Below, in pieces: positions 16,105-24,012 of a DNA stretch of 38,805 nucleotides. Under the pieces are notes generated by a model. It was not told the DNA's origin. It worked only from the letters and a program-made list of their open reading frames with translations, and did not search any database. This DNA is from Candidatus Thorarchaeota archaeon (lineage in GTDB: Archaea; Asgardarchaeota; Thorarchaeia; Thorarchaeales; Thorarchaeaceae). The stretch spans positions 1 through 38,805 of the forward strand of contig JAUWOU010000014.1 of NCBI GenBank assembly GCA_030612005.1, read 5' to 3'. Position 1 is the stretch's first letter. The number at the start of each line of letters is the position of its first letter. The translations under genes were made by a program, and so were the position numbers.

Positions 16105-17232
16105 TTGAAGAGAGCAGGTGTTGCAGACCTCAAACTGCACCCAGGTAAAGCACCGCATTGGTTAGTGAAACGAATGATTCCCATGGCTAGTGCATTGTGT
16201 GAATTCATCGTTGACGAGTTCGGTACTGGAGAGCTTCTCCGAAGACTTGCAGATCCAGTCTGGTTTCAAGCCCTCTCAAATGTACTGGGTTATGATTGGG
16301 ACAGCTCTGGTTCAACAACTGTGACCTGTGGAGTTTTGAAATCTGCTTTGGCTTTTGAAAAGCATAACATGGTCGGAATTGGTGGAAAAGGAATTGCATC
16401 AAAGAAGGTTCCTGAACAGCTTCGTGCTCTCGAAGATTACGGACTCGATGGAGCCGGGTTAGTTGACATTAGCAAGGCAGTTGCCAAGGTGGACAACGCG
16501 GGAGTTCAGGATGGGTACCAGTTATACCAACACCTCTTCTTTGTAGATGCAGAGGAGAATTGGACAGTAGTTCAACAGGGGATGGATTTCAAGAACAATG
16601 ATGCACGAAGGTACCACTGGACCGCAGAAGAAACTACAAGCTTCATTGATGAACCGCATACTGGTCTGATTTCAGGGGAGGTAAAAGACAGTACTCTCGA
16701 TATGACTTCCAAGTTATCTGATGAGTGTCGAAAGGTCAGCATGGACATTATCGAAGAGGACCCAGCACGGGTCAGAAGGTACTTTGAAGATGTGAAGGCG
16801 TATGGTGAAACAACTCTGATCCCATGGATGGAAAATGAGAAAGATACTGTACTACCATCATACAAAGTTTGTCCTACGAGGATGAATTGGAATGCAGTTC
16901 GTAGAGCCTATGAAACACAACCCGAGGACTATGAGGGATTGCTCTTGATGGATGGTATTGGTCCAGCAACTATTCGAGGTCTCTCACTCATCTCTGAAAT
17001 GATATTTGGTACAGCACCATCTTGGTCAGATCCTGTTCGAATGTGTTTTGCGTTTGGAGGTAAAGATGGAGTTCCATTCCCAGTTCCCAGAAAGGAATAT
17101 GACCAAGCAATCGAGTTTATGGAACAAGCCGTAAATGATGCCAAGATGGGAAGAAGAGAGAAAATTCTGGGGCTCAAACGGTTACGTAAGTTCGCTCCAC
17201 CAATACTAAGAGAAAGACAGGTCGCTGCATAG
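16105..17232 (+). CDS. DUF763 family protein
   Basis: A 375-residue protein matching the conserved DUF763 family at its N-terminus (RAGVADLKLHPGKAPHWL) and through GIGGKGIASKKVP and QHLFFVD. The C-terminal part contains a helix-hairpin-helix-like LLLMDGIGPATIRGLSL stretch, suggesting DNA binding. The family occurs in archaea and some thermophilic bacteria and has no established function that I know of. The start is TTG at 16105, placed exactly at the conserved KRAGVADL with GGAG nine bases upstream. An AT-rich TTTTATAC at about 16020-16027 may be its TATA box. The metallo-beta-lactamase-fold gene follows 45 bases downstream on the same strand. Confidence 0.85.
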   Translation: MKRAGVADLKLHPGKAPHWLVKRMIPMASALCEFIVDEFGTGELLRRLADPVWFQALSNVLGYDWDSSGSTTVTCGVLKSALAFEKHNMVGIGGKGIASKKVPEQLRALEDYGLDGAGLVDISKAVAKVDNAGVQDGYQLYQHLFFVDAEENWTVVQQGMDFKNNDARRYHWTAEETTSFIDEPHTGLISGEVKDSTLDMTSKLSDECRKVSMDIIEEDPARVRRYFEDVKAYGETTLIPWMENEKDTVLPSYKVCPTRMNWNAVRRAYETQPEDYEGLLLMDGIGPATIRGLSLISEMIFGTAPSWSDPVRMCFAFGGKDGVPFPVPRKEYDQAIEFMEQAVNDAKMGRREKILGLKRLRKFAPPILRERQVAA

Positions 17233-17277
17233 CTAGACCAAAGAATTCAATTCCTCCTTTTTCAACAACAAGTTACC

Positions 17278-18096
17278 ATGATTGAGATTATTCCCTACAA
17301 TGATGACATAACTTGTATCAAGACTGCTACTGAACGTGACGGCAAAGCAATAATGTTCGTCTATGCATATCTTGTCAGAGATACTTTGTTTGATGCAGGA
17401 TGTGGAAATGCTATCGATGAAATTCGAGAGTTTGCCAAAAATAATGAGATCAATCATATTTACGTATCTCACTCGCACGAAGACCATGTTGGTAGTCTAC
17501 ATGCCTTTGATGATGGTATTACGCAAATCTATGCAAATGAAATGACCCGAAAAGAGTTGATAGACCCTCAAAAAATCGGGGAATTCTTTGATTATGTCTG
17601 GGGGCAACCTAAACCTGTATCAGAAGTCACTATTATGTCAGATACGTTCTCAGTCGGAGACCTTTCCTTCGAGGTGGTGCCCTTACCTGGCCACGCAACA
17701 GATATGGTAGGCTTCTATGAACCGGAGAAACGTTGGTTCTTTTCCTCCGACGCAATCCCCTTACCATCAAAAAAGAGAATAGCTATGCCTGAAGAGAATA
17801 TCCCCCTAGTGGTTGCAACAATGGAAAAAATTCGAGACATGGATATCAAAATCCTCTTCGACTCTCATAGAGGTCCTATTGATTCCCCACGAGAACATAT
17901 TCAGACCCGCATTGATTACATCAACATGATCCAAAAAGAAGCACGTACTCTACATGAGACTGGAAAATCTATTGACGAGATCCAAGAGGCACTTGGTCTT
18001 GAGGGACCGTGGTATCTTGAAATGACAAAGGAACGGTTTGGTATAGACTTCTTTCTGAAGTCGCTTCTGTTCGATAAGGTAGAACAAGGTAGCTAG
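17278..18096 (+). CDS. Metallo-beta-lactamase-fold hydrolase
   Basis: A 272-residue hydrolase with the complete MBL metal site: H65-x-H67-x-D69-H70 (SHSHEDH), H139 (PGHATD), D158 (SSDAIP) and H197 (DSHRGP). This predicts a di-zinc or di-iron centre. The fold is followed by about 60 helical residues, as in glyoxalase II-like and related thioester or lactone hydrolases, but the substrate is unknown. No ribosome site is visible before ATG 17278, 45 bases behind the DUF763 gene, so it probably relies on a shared transcript. Its stop overlaps the stop of the convergent TPR gene (CTAG, 18093-18096). Confidence 0.85.
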   Translation: MIEIIPYNDDITCIKTATERDGKAIMFVYAYLVRDTLFDAGCGNAIDEIREFAKNNEINHIYVSHSHEDHVGSLHAFDDGITQIYANEMTRKELIDPQKIGEFFDYVWGQPKPVSEVTIMSDTFSVGDLSFEVVPLPGHATDMVGFYEPEKRWFFSSDAIPLPSKKRIAMPEENIPLVVATMEKIRDMDIKILFDSHRGPIDSPREHIQTRIDYINMIQKEARTLHETGKSIDEIQEALGLEGPWYLEMTKERFGIDFFLKSLLFDKVEQGS

Positions 18097-19235
18097 CGTT
18101 TTTTCTTCTTCTTCTTTCGTCGGTCTGAAAAAGTTCTGGTCGTCTTTTCTCTATCTCGTGCAGCCTTTGTTGCTTTTCGTATTCTATGACAGTTTATTCT
18201 TGCAGCACGCCCAAGGACACTGACTCGTTCAGCCTGTTTCTTTTCACCTATTTTCTTGAATAGTTTACGAGCCTTCTCCCAAGCTTCCTCTGCATTACAA
18301 AAGTCAGCCAATCGTGCGAATGCTGTGGCCTTTGCATCATAGGCCCCAGGGTCATTCTTCACAATAGCAGTGAGGTCGGTAAAGACCTTGCTAGCTTCCT
18401 CCCACTTCTCTTGTTCCATTAGTATAAGACCAAGATTTTGCATTGCTGTGGGGTATTTCTTTCTTCTAATTATTGCACGCCGGAGATGTTTTGTGGCATC
18501 ACCTAATTTTCCATCTTTGTAAGAAACCATTCCCATTGTGTTTTCTACGCTAGCATCAGTCGGATCCAACTCTGAGGCTTTCTTCAACGACTTCAGTGCA
18601 GCCTTATGTTTACCTGCTCGAAGATTCACATCACCACGAATTAACCAGGCTTCAGGATTATCAGGGTCCAACTTTGTTGCGGTTTCTGCCGATTTTAAAG
18701 ACTTATCGGATTGCTCATCAAAAGCGAGTGCAATGGCTCTTCTAATATAAGCAGGAACCAGGTCGTCCTTGAGATCCAATGATGTATCGTAACTAGAGAT
18801 AGCACTTCTGAAGTCGCCAACCTCCAGTTGTAGGTCTCCTAGTCGGAGCCAGATGCCCCACTCTTCTTTGTTGAGTTCACTCATTTTCTTATAGATATCA
18901 ATCTCATCCTCAGCCCTGCCTAATGCTCTGAGAGCCAGTGCCTTATCCCTCAGTGTGTCAAGTTCATCAGGCTTTAGTTCTAAGGCTCTATCGAAGGACT
19001 TGAGAGATTCACTTGCCTTCTCTGAGCCAAGTGTGAGTAGAACTCGCCCCCTGTTGGAATGGGCTGCAGCAAGTTCAGAATCAAGCCGAATCGCTTGGTC
19101 AAGAGCGCGAAATGCGTCACCAAATTCCTTTCTCTGTGCATGGAATACACCCTTCACATTCCATGCAGCGGCGTCCTGTGGATTTTCGCGTAAATATGCG
19201 TCTACGCTTTCTAAGGAATCATCAAAGTTCTCCAT
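18093..19235 (-). CDS. Tetratricopeptide repeat protein
   Basis: A 380-residue soluble protein built of about nine or ten 34-residue TPR units, with typical patterns such as AAAWNVKGVFHAQRKEFGDA, ALDQAIRLDSELAAAHSNRG and SLKKASELDPTDASVENTMG, and a strongly basic tail ending in RRKKKKKKR. TPR arrays are protein-protein scaffolds; the partner cannot be told. The basic tail suggests contact with nucleic acid or acidic lipid. It is transcribed alone from the 95-base divergent spacer shared with the HAD gene and meets the MBL gene at a four-base stop overlap. Confidence 0.85.
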   Translation of the reverse strand: MENFDDSLESVDAYLRENPQDAAAWNVKGVFHAQRKEFGDAFRALDQAIRLDSELAAAHSNRGRVLLTLGSEKASESLKSFDRALELKPDELDTLRDKALALRALGRAEDEIDIYKKMSELNKEEWGIWLRLGDLQLEVGDFRSAISSYDTSLDLKDDLVPAYIRRAIALAFDEQSDKSLKSAETATKLDPDNPEAWLIRGDVNLRAGKHKAALKSLKKASELDPTDASVENTMGMVSYKDGKLGDATKHLRRAIIRRKKYPTAMQNLGLILMEQEKWEEASKVFTDLTAIVKNDPGAYDAKATAFARLADFCNAEEAWEKARKLFKKIGEKKQAERVSVLGRAARINCHRIRKATKAARDREKTTRTFSDRRKKKKKKR

Positions 19236-19330
19236 GACTATTCAAGTTCTTCTATGAGTTTCTCACTCAAATAAGTTGAGATGGCACCTACGAAGGATAC
19301 AAGTGCATACGATTTTGCCATCTATTTACG

Positions 19331-20068
19331 ATGAATATCAAAGGAATTGAAGCACTCATCTTTGATTTAGGGGGAACTCTATACCATCCAATCTCTGACA
19401 TGTGTGGTCTTACAAGACAGTTCATGGTAGATTCTGGTGTTGACGAATCAGTGGGACTTTCTGATGACCATATCAAAGAAGCCCTCGTGGATGCAAACGA
19501 TTGGCTTTGGACTCATATGGTTAAGAACAATGTTCACTTACACTGGAATCCAAGCAAGAACGAATGGATTGAATATGGTATTATCCTCCTGAAGGGGCTT
19601 GGAATCAAGAATGATGTTGATAATCTCGCTGAACGATATCAGGATAAATGGGACAAGTTCTTAGAAGGCGTTGAACCAAAACTCATCGAGGGGGTTCGAG
19701 ATACACTTCAAAAACTGCTAAAGAGGGGTTTCAAGCTGGGAATTGCATCAAATAGATTCACTGATCCTACAAACACATTGAAGGCAGATTCAATTCATCA
19801 ATTATTTGAGAGCATCGAGTACACTGCAGTGCCAGGATATGCCAAGCCTTCACCTTACATGCTTCTTCAAGTTGCTGAAGAACTCGGCGTGAATCCACGA
19901 AAGTGTGCTTACGTGGGAAATATTGTAGAATACGACTGCGTTGCTGCTACACGAGCTGAGATGCTTCCTGTTCTTCTGACGTGGATTGATCCTCAAGAAA
20001 TCGATAAGATAACAACCGATGTCGTTGTGGTCGACCATATCGAAGAGCTTCTAGAAATTCTCACATGA
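19331..20068 (+). CDS. HAD-superfamily hydrolase
   Basis: A 245-residue HAD protein: motif I LIFDLGGTLY with nucleophile D12, motif II IASNR, motif III lysine in YAKPSPYML, motif IV YVGNIVEYD. The second motif I aspartate is replaced by glycine (D-L-G-G-T), as in several haloacid dehalogenase-like phosphatases, so phosphatase activity may be altered. A helical cap lies at about residues 20-105. The ATG at 19331 has no ribosome site and lies in a short divergent spacer, so the message may be leaderless. Substrate unknown. Confidence 0.85.
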   Translation: MNIKGIEALIFDLGGTLYHPISDMCGLTRQFMVDSGVDESVGLSDDHIKEALVDANDWLWTHMVKNNVHLHWNPSKNEWIEYGIILLKGLGIKNDVDNLAERYQDKWDKFLEGVEPKLIEGVRDTLQKLLKRGFKLGIASNRFTDPTNTLKADSIHQLFESIEYTAVPGYAKPSPYMLLQVAEELGVNPRKCAYVGNIVEYDCVAATRAEMLPVLLTWIDPQEIDKITTDVVVVDHIEELLEILT

Positions 20069-20146
20069 ATAGCTGGTTTCTCAGTTAGATATTTAATCTG
20101 TCATCCTAGAAAATTTGTACGAGCTCATATACTCGTATCAGCATGA

Positions 20147-20473
20147 ATGAATATGAGAGGACTAGGTAAGTGGGAATACTCTGCGAAAACAGGGAAACGC
20201 TCACGACTGAAAGCCCAAAAGAAGAGTTCGAAGAAATCTTCTCAAGGGAAGTCTTTACTCTCCACAAAGGAATCTTCATCAGGTTCTGGAGAGTCCGCGG
20301 CTGTTCACTTCGTCCATTCGGACCTTGTTAGTTTTGGTGACAAATCTGAGAAGAGTGATAATGACCCCGTCGTGGTAAGAACTGTGGAAATGCTCTCTGT
20401 TGCTGGAAGTGATGCTTCAGTATTTAAACAGGAGAAGGAAGCCAGGTCTTCAGGAGGGATCCCATCCCGATGA
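20147..20473 (+). CDS. Small basic, Ser/Lys-rich hypothetical protein
   Basis: A 108-residue protein with no recognised family. The first 45 residues are very basic (KSSKKSSQGKS and similar), followed by a Ser/Gly stretch and a more ordered VVVRTVEMLSVAGSD segment. It probably has a disordered nucleic-acid-binding or scaffold-like front. ATTTAAT near 20087-20093 may be a TATA element. Its stop overlaps the ATG of a 42-codon frame (ATGA at 20470-20473), which has AGGAGGG just ahead. It could be a poorly conserved real gene; evidence is limited to an open frame, spacing and composition. Confidence 0.5.
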   Translation: MNMRGLGKWEYSAKTGKRSRLKAQKKSSKKSSQGKSLLSTKESSSGSGESAAVHFVHSDLVSFGDKSEKSDNDPVVVRTVEMLSVAGSDASVFKQEKEARSSGGIPSR

Positions 20474-20598
20474 ACGTTGACAAAGCTCTTGCTAATTTTT
20501 GTAATTCAACAGAATTACGAAGAGGTGGTGACACTGGCAGGAGAAGGGTGGAACATAGAAGAATCATTAGTGGAGTGCCACTCACAATAGATATATGA
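20470..20598 (+). CDS. Possible 42-residue protein coupled to the upstream gene
   Basis: An open frame from ATG 20470 to TGA 20596-20598, beginning MNVDKALANFCNSTEL and rich in Arg. It overlaps the previous stop as ATGA, the classic translational-coupling arrangement, and AGGAGGG lies 11 bases before the ATG, slightly far but close to a perfect Shine-Dalgarno. No family recognised and no membrane segment. It may simply be chance overlap in a 179-base spacer. Confidence 0.35.
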   Translation: MNVDKALANFCNSTELRRGGDTGRRRVEHRRIISGVPLTIDI

Positions 20599-20652
20599 TT
20601 CAGGTCAGATCTTCATTAGAATACTAACAATTAGTTCCACAGGTGAACAAGA

Positions 20653-21432
20653 TTGAAACTGAAATTCCTTACATTGACCTTTGTGCTGATTTTGATTTGC
20701 TCAGCAATCCCATTAACTGCAGAGGCCCAATCTAATAACGCTCTAGAGTGGGGAGTGTACGTTGACGAAGAGTTCACCTATGTGTTGCAAAGAGCTTATT
20801 TTGTGGACCCAAGCTATTCACAGATTCTAGCAGTGGATATGCCGTACGTTTCATCTATGACTGTTGGAGAAAAAGCCACACTAAGAGTTACGGGACTTGA
20901 CGAAATTCCAAGCCTAATATATGAATCTTCACAGATGCCAAAATCATCATGTGAGCTTGAGAGAGCAAATGATTCAGTACCAATCATGGCAGGATTATCT
21001 AATTTTATAATCCCGATTGGTGATTGGGATTTTATCAATGAGATTTCCAACATCACGGGGCTTGAGGGAGTCACCCTCATTGATACAGCGGATGAATGGG
21101 GAACTACAGGCGTGACTGTATACCAAGCGGGTGGTAGTGTTATCACCATAACTGTTGAGATACGTTATGATAAAGAAAATGGCACACTGAATTATATGAG
21201 ACAAAGATATTCTACTCTCGGTAACGACCTGATAGATATCATTCTGGTTAATTGGCATCCTGGAATGCCAACAATCGTTGAAGAAGGACTTCAGATGAGT
21301 ACTCTTCTTATCATTTTAATTGCAGTTGTGGTTGGTCTCATCGTTGCCATAATAGTATACCAAGGTTACAGAGCTAAGAAACCAGTGGTTCAGAAGCTAG
21401 GAGAAAAGAAACGTGAAAAAACCAGAAAATGA
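20653..21432 (+). CDS. Secreted, C-terminally membrane-anchored protein of unknown function
   Basis: A 259-residue protein with a signal peptide (KLKFLTLTFVLILICSAIPL, cleavage likely near AEAQ-S), an extracytoplasmic beta-rich domain of about 185 residues, and a C-terminal helix (about 215-240, LLIILIAVVVGLIVAIIVY) ending in a lysine-rich cytoplasmic tail. This topology places the domain outside the cell. The TTG start at 20653 has AGGTGA seven bases upstream. The last 20 bases overlap the next gene, which encodes a chagasin-like protein, so the two are co-translated. The domain family is not recognised. Confidence 0.75.
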   Translation: MKLKFLTLTFVLILICSAIPLTAEAQSNNALEWGVYVDEEFTYVLQRAYFVDPSYSQILAVDMPYVSSMTVGEKATLRVTGLDEIPSLIYESSQMPKSSCELERANDSVPIMAGLSNFIIPIGDWDFINEISNITGLEGVTLIDTADEWGTTGVTVYQAGGSVITITVEIRYDKENGTLNYMRQRYSTLGNDLIDIILVNWHPGMPTIVEEGLQMSTLLIILIAVVVGLIVAIIVYQGYRAKKPVVQKLGEKKREKTRK

Positions 21433-21763
21433 TATCCCCAGAGTTGAGTGTAAGGGGGAGGATACGGTTCTGAAAATATCTGTAGGCGATGAGTTCTATT
21501 ATCAATTTCACCGACATGAGTCAGTTGGTGAAGATGCTGAATTCAATATTGAGGATGATTCAATCATCACCCACACAGGTGCGGAGGCGGAGTACCTGCA
21601 TCCAGAACATATGAAGAAACCAGGTTGGACTGGTGGGGATGCAGAGCGAGGGAAATGGTTCTTCAAAGCACTGAAGGCTGGCGGAACAACAATCAAGATC
21701 AATATACTGTTTCGATTTGAAGTGGAGAGTACATGTACGATTACTATTGTTGTGAAACCATAG
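21413..21763 (+). CDS. Chagasin-like (inhibitor I42) protein
   Basis: A 116-residue protein with a chagasin-like pattern: a Gly/Trp-rich loop (PGWTGGDAERGKWFFKALKAGGTTI) followed by the strand IKINILFRFE, comparable with G-x-x-G-x-x-x-W-x-F-x-A-x-x-x-G in inhibitor family I42, which blocks papain-like cysteine proteases. The usual NPTTGY loop is not clear, so inhibitory function is uncertain. No signal peptide is visible, so it would stay in the cytoplasm unless the start is wrong. The GTG start at 21413 lies inside the previous gene with AGGAGA eight bases upstream. Its stop directly abuts the stop of the convergent methyltransferase gene. Confidence 0.6.
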   Translation: MKKPENDIPRVECKGEDTVLKISVGDEFYYQFHRHESVGEDAEFNIEDDSIITHTGAEAEYLHPEHMKKPGWTGGDAERGKWFFKALKAGGTTIKINILFRFEVESTCTITIVVKP

Positions 21764-22504
21764 CTACTTCGTAGCCCAGACAAATGAATATTCTGCAGAG
21801 TACAACAACACCTCACTCTGCTGAAAGGCGTTCCTCAAATCTTCAAAACCCTTTTCGTAGTCTTCCTTGCTTATTTTATGGAGCATTGAAAATCCACACT
21901 TTGTCACCGTTTCAAGATATTCCAAACCAAGTCGGACCGGACTGTATGTATACTCCTTCGGATTCACAGCACTGAATCCAGCTTTGAGAAGTAGGTCTTC
22001 AATTACATCAATATCGGGGTAGCGTTCCTTGTCCACTGCAGCAGATGCGGGAAAGAATCGTGAAGTCATTCGTCGGTCTATCTGTTCATGGGATTGTGTT
22101 ACAATGCAGAGCGATCCTGAACTTTTCAAGATTCTACAAATATCATGAAAGGTTGCAGGGATATCAGGAAGATGATGAAGCACTTCTGTCATGAAGCCAA
22201 AATCAACAGATTCGTCTGAAAATGGGATGCAGTCGGCAGGAGCTTGCACAAAAGGAATCTGGCTTTGTTTTTCATACGCTTTCTGAAGCATTCCATTTGA
22301 TATGTCAAAGCCAATTACACGAGCTTGTACTAAAGAAGCCAAGAGGAGTGTGTTGTTTCCCGTACCACACCCTACGTCTATGACTAGTGATTTCCCCGAC
22401 AATGATACTCCATCAAGAATTTGGTGTACCATCTCTGGATTCCCCGCTCTTACTTTATCGTACACCTTTGAGACCTTATCATAGTCGATGGTTTTCCTGA
22501 ACAT
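21764..22504 (-). CDS. Class I SAM-dependent methyltransferase
   Basis: A 246-residue Rossmann methyltransferase with motif I VIDVGCGTG (residues 41-49), a motif II acidic strand (RVIGFDIS), the D-C-I-P-F segment and motif IV with FGFMTEVLHHLPD, close to the UbiE/Methyltransf_11 group. The acceptor substrate is unknown. It starts at ATG 22504 and is convergent with the chagasin-like gene, with no base between the stops. Confidence 0.85.
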   Translation of the reverse strand: MFRKTIDYDKVSKVYDKVRAGNPEMVHQILDGVSLSGKSLVIDVGCGTGNNTLLLASLVQARVIGFDISNGMLQKAYEKQSQIPFVQAPADCIPFSDESVDFGFMTEVLHHLPDIPATFHDICRILKSSGSLCIVTQSHEQIDRRMTSRFFPASAAVDKERYPDIDVIEDLLLKAGFSAVNPKEYTYSPVRLGLEYLETVTKCGFSMLHKISKEDYEKGFEDLRNAFQQSEVLLYSAEYSFVWATK

Positions 22505-22587
22505 ATCCAGTCAATGAAAGAAAGGGGATAACCATGTAAAAATGTTGAGCAAGAGAGTCATGAGATAACAATCTAAGATACGTATTG

Positions 22588-22638
22588 GATAATTCATTTT
22601 GAAATCATATTCTAATCATGAACATCATACGAATTATC
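22588..22638. promoter_or_regulatory. Inverted repeat next to the TATA-like element of the acyl-CoA dehydrogenase gene
   Basis: GATAATTC at 22588-22595 is matched by GAATTATC at 22631-22638. The second arm touches ATCTATAAG (about 22636-22644), a plausible TATA element upstream of the ATG at 22701. A regulator bound here could block transcription start. The arms are 35 bases apart and AT-rich, so chance cannot be excluded. Confidence 0.3.
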
Positions 22639-22700
22639 TATAAGCAAGCCACTGCCCTGCGACCTACAGGCATGACTCAACATGCAAGAGGTAATTTACT

Positions 22701-23945
22701 ATGCACTTTGAAGAGTCGGATGAAGAAAAAATGTTCAGGGAAATGGTTCGTGAGTTCGCTCAGAAACACGTTGCTCCTGAATGGCAGAAATATGATGGTG
22801 AGACCCACGAGATCCCTCGAGACCTCATCAAAAAGATGGCTGACCAAATGCTATGGGCACCCACTGTATCGGAAGAGTATGGCGGAGCTAACCTATCCTG
22901 GGTGATGTCATGTATAGCCGCTGAGGAACTTGCTAAAGCAGACCTCTCCATTGCATTACCAGTCATGTATCTAGTTGAAGCCTCATGGGCTTTTATCTTT
23001 GACAAATACGGTACAGATGAGGCAAAGGCAGAATTCCTCCCAAAGGTAACAAAGGGAGAGTTGTTCTTCGGTATTGCAACCACTGAACCAACTGGTGGTT
23101 CTGACCTTGTCAACTCAACCAAGACCACAATCAAGCCAAAGGGTGACGGCTATGTCATCAACGGTGAGAAGGTCTACATCTCAGGAGTTGCAGAGTCTGA
23201 AAAATACGGTGGAGTTTACTGGTTCCTTGGCAAATCGGACCTGAAGGGAGACCACAAGGCCTTCGATGCAGTCATTCTCCCCATGAACACTGGTGACGGT
23301 CTGCACCCCGGAATCACAACCACGCTCTTCGAAGATATGGGGAGAATGGGAGTTTCCTGTGGTGGTTTCAATATCGAAAATGTCGAGATTCCAAAGCACT
23401 ACTTGATCGGTGAGCATGGTAAGGGCTTCTACTATGCTATGGCCGGTTTTAGTGCTGCCAGAGTTCTTATTGCAGCCACCTGTCTAGGAGCTGCTCAGGG
23501 AGCTTTTGACATCGGTGTCGACTACGTCAAGCAGCGCAAGCAGTTCGGTCGACCGCTCGCAGCCTTTGAGGGTATTCAGTTCGAGGTAGTTGACTCATGG
23601 ATGGCACTCCAAGCTGATCGACACTTGACATATCATGCTGCATGGATGATGGATGAGTTCTATAAAGGAAATTCAAACTATACCCAGCTTGATATAGCTA
23701 GATACACCGCTGCTGCTAAGTATAAGGCACCTCACGACGCTCTTGATATCATAACCAGAGCAATGACACATCATGGAGCCTTCGGTTACTCCAAGGAGTG
23801 TCCTCTCGAGGCATCTTACAGGGGTGTGCGTTCCTACACGGTAGGAGCTGAAGGTGGTAGTCATATTCAAAAATTGGTTATGGCACGGGAAATTTTTGGA
23901 CCAGAATACTTACCGTATAGGCAGAAGCAACAGATGGATGATTAA
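22701..23945 (+). CDS. Acyl-CoA dehydrogenase
   Basis: A 414-residue flavoenzyme of the acyl-CoA dehydrogenase family: N-terminal helical domain, FAD/substrate loop FGIATTEPTGGSDL, middle beta domain with GYVINGEKVYISG, and C-terminal helical domain with the RKQFGRPLAAFEGIQF signature. The probable catalytic base is E384 in GAEGGSHIQ. It oxidises an acyl-CoA at C2-C3, passing electrons to ETF; the chain length is unknown. GAGGTAA lies 10 bases before the ATG. Codon use in the body favours C-ending codons (TTC, TAC, ATC, GAC), but the last ~20 codons switch to TTT, TTA, TAT and AGG. A second copy of this tail with the body's codon style lies at 37551-37613, so the present C-terminus seems to have been replaced by island 2, just after the catalytic glutamate. 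Confidence 0.93.
   Translation: MHFEESDEEKMFREMVREFAQKHVAPEWQKYDGETHEIPRDLIKKMADQMLWAPTVSEEYGGANLSWVMSCIAAEELAKADLSIALPVMYLVEASWAFIFDKYGTDEAKAEFLPKVTKGELFFGIATTEPTGGSDLVNSTKTTIKPKGDGYVINGEKVYISGVAESEKYGGVYWFLGKSDLKGDHKAFDAVILPMNTGDGLHPGITTTLFEDMGRMGVSCGGFNIENVEIPKHYLIGEHGKGFYYAMAGFSAARVLIAATCLGAAQGAFDIGVDYVKQRKQFGRPLAAFEGIQFEVVDSWMALQADRHLTYHAAWMMDEFYKGNSNYTQLDIARYTAAAKYKAPHDALDIITRAMTHHGAFGYSKECPLEASYRGVRSYTVGAEGGSHIQKLVMAREIFGPEYLPYRQKQQMDD
23877..23945 (+). repeat. Direct repeat, left copy: 3' end of acyl-CoA dehydrogenase (left junction of island 2)
   Basis: The final codons from VMAREIFG to the stop. Over the ungapped 56-base core (23881-23936) they match 37555-37610 at 43 bases. Among 19 aligned codons eight differences are synonymous and three change residues (P/R, K/E, Q/K). 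This copy has two extra Asp codons before its stop. Its codon choice differs from the rest of the gene, so it is the probable incoming copy. Confidence 0.8.
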
Positions 23946-23955
23946 TTCAATCTAT

Positions 23956-23990
23956 GAGAGGGAACTCATCCCTCTCTATTCACTTTTTAC
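23956..23990 (+). terminator. Terminator of the acyl-CoA dehydrogenase gene
   Basis: GAGAGGGA (23956-23963) pairs perfectly with TCCCTCTC (23969-23976) over a five-base ACTCA loop, followed by TATTCACTTTTTAC. A related hairpin with the same ACTCA loop start follows the displaced tail at 37629-37653. Confidence 0.65.
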
Positions 23991-24012
23991 TTACGAAAAA
24001 TTCCAGAGATTT

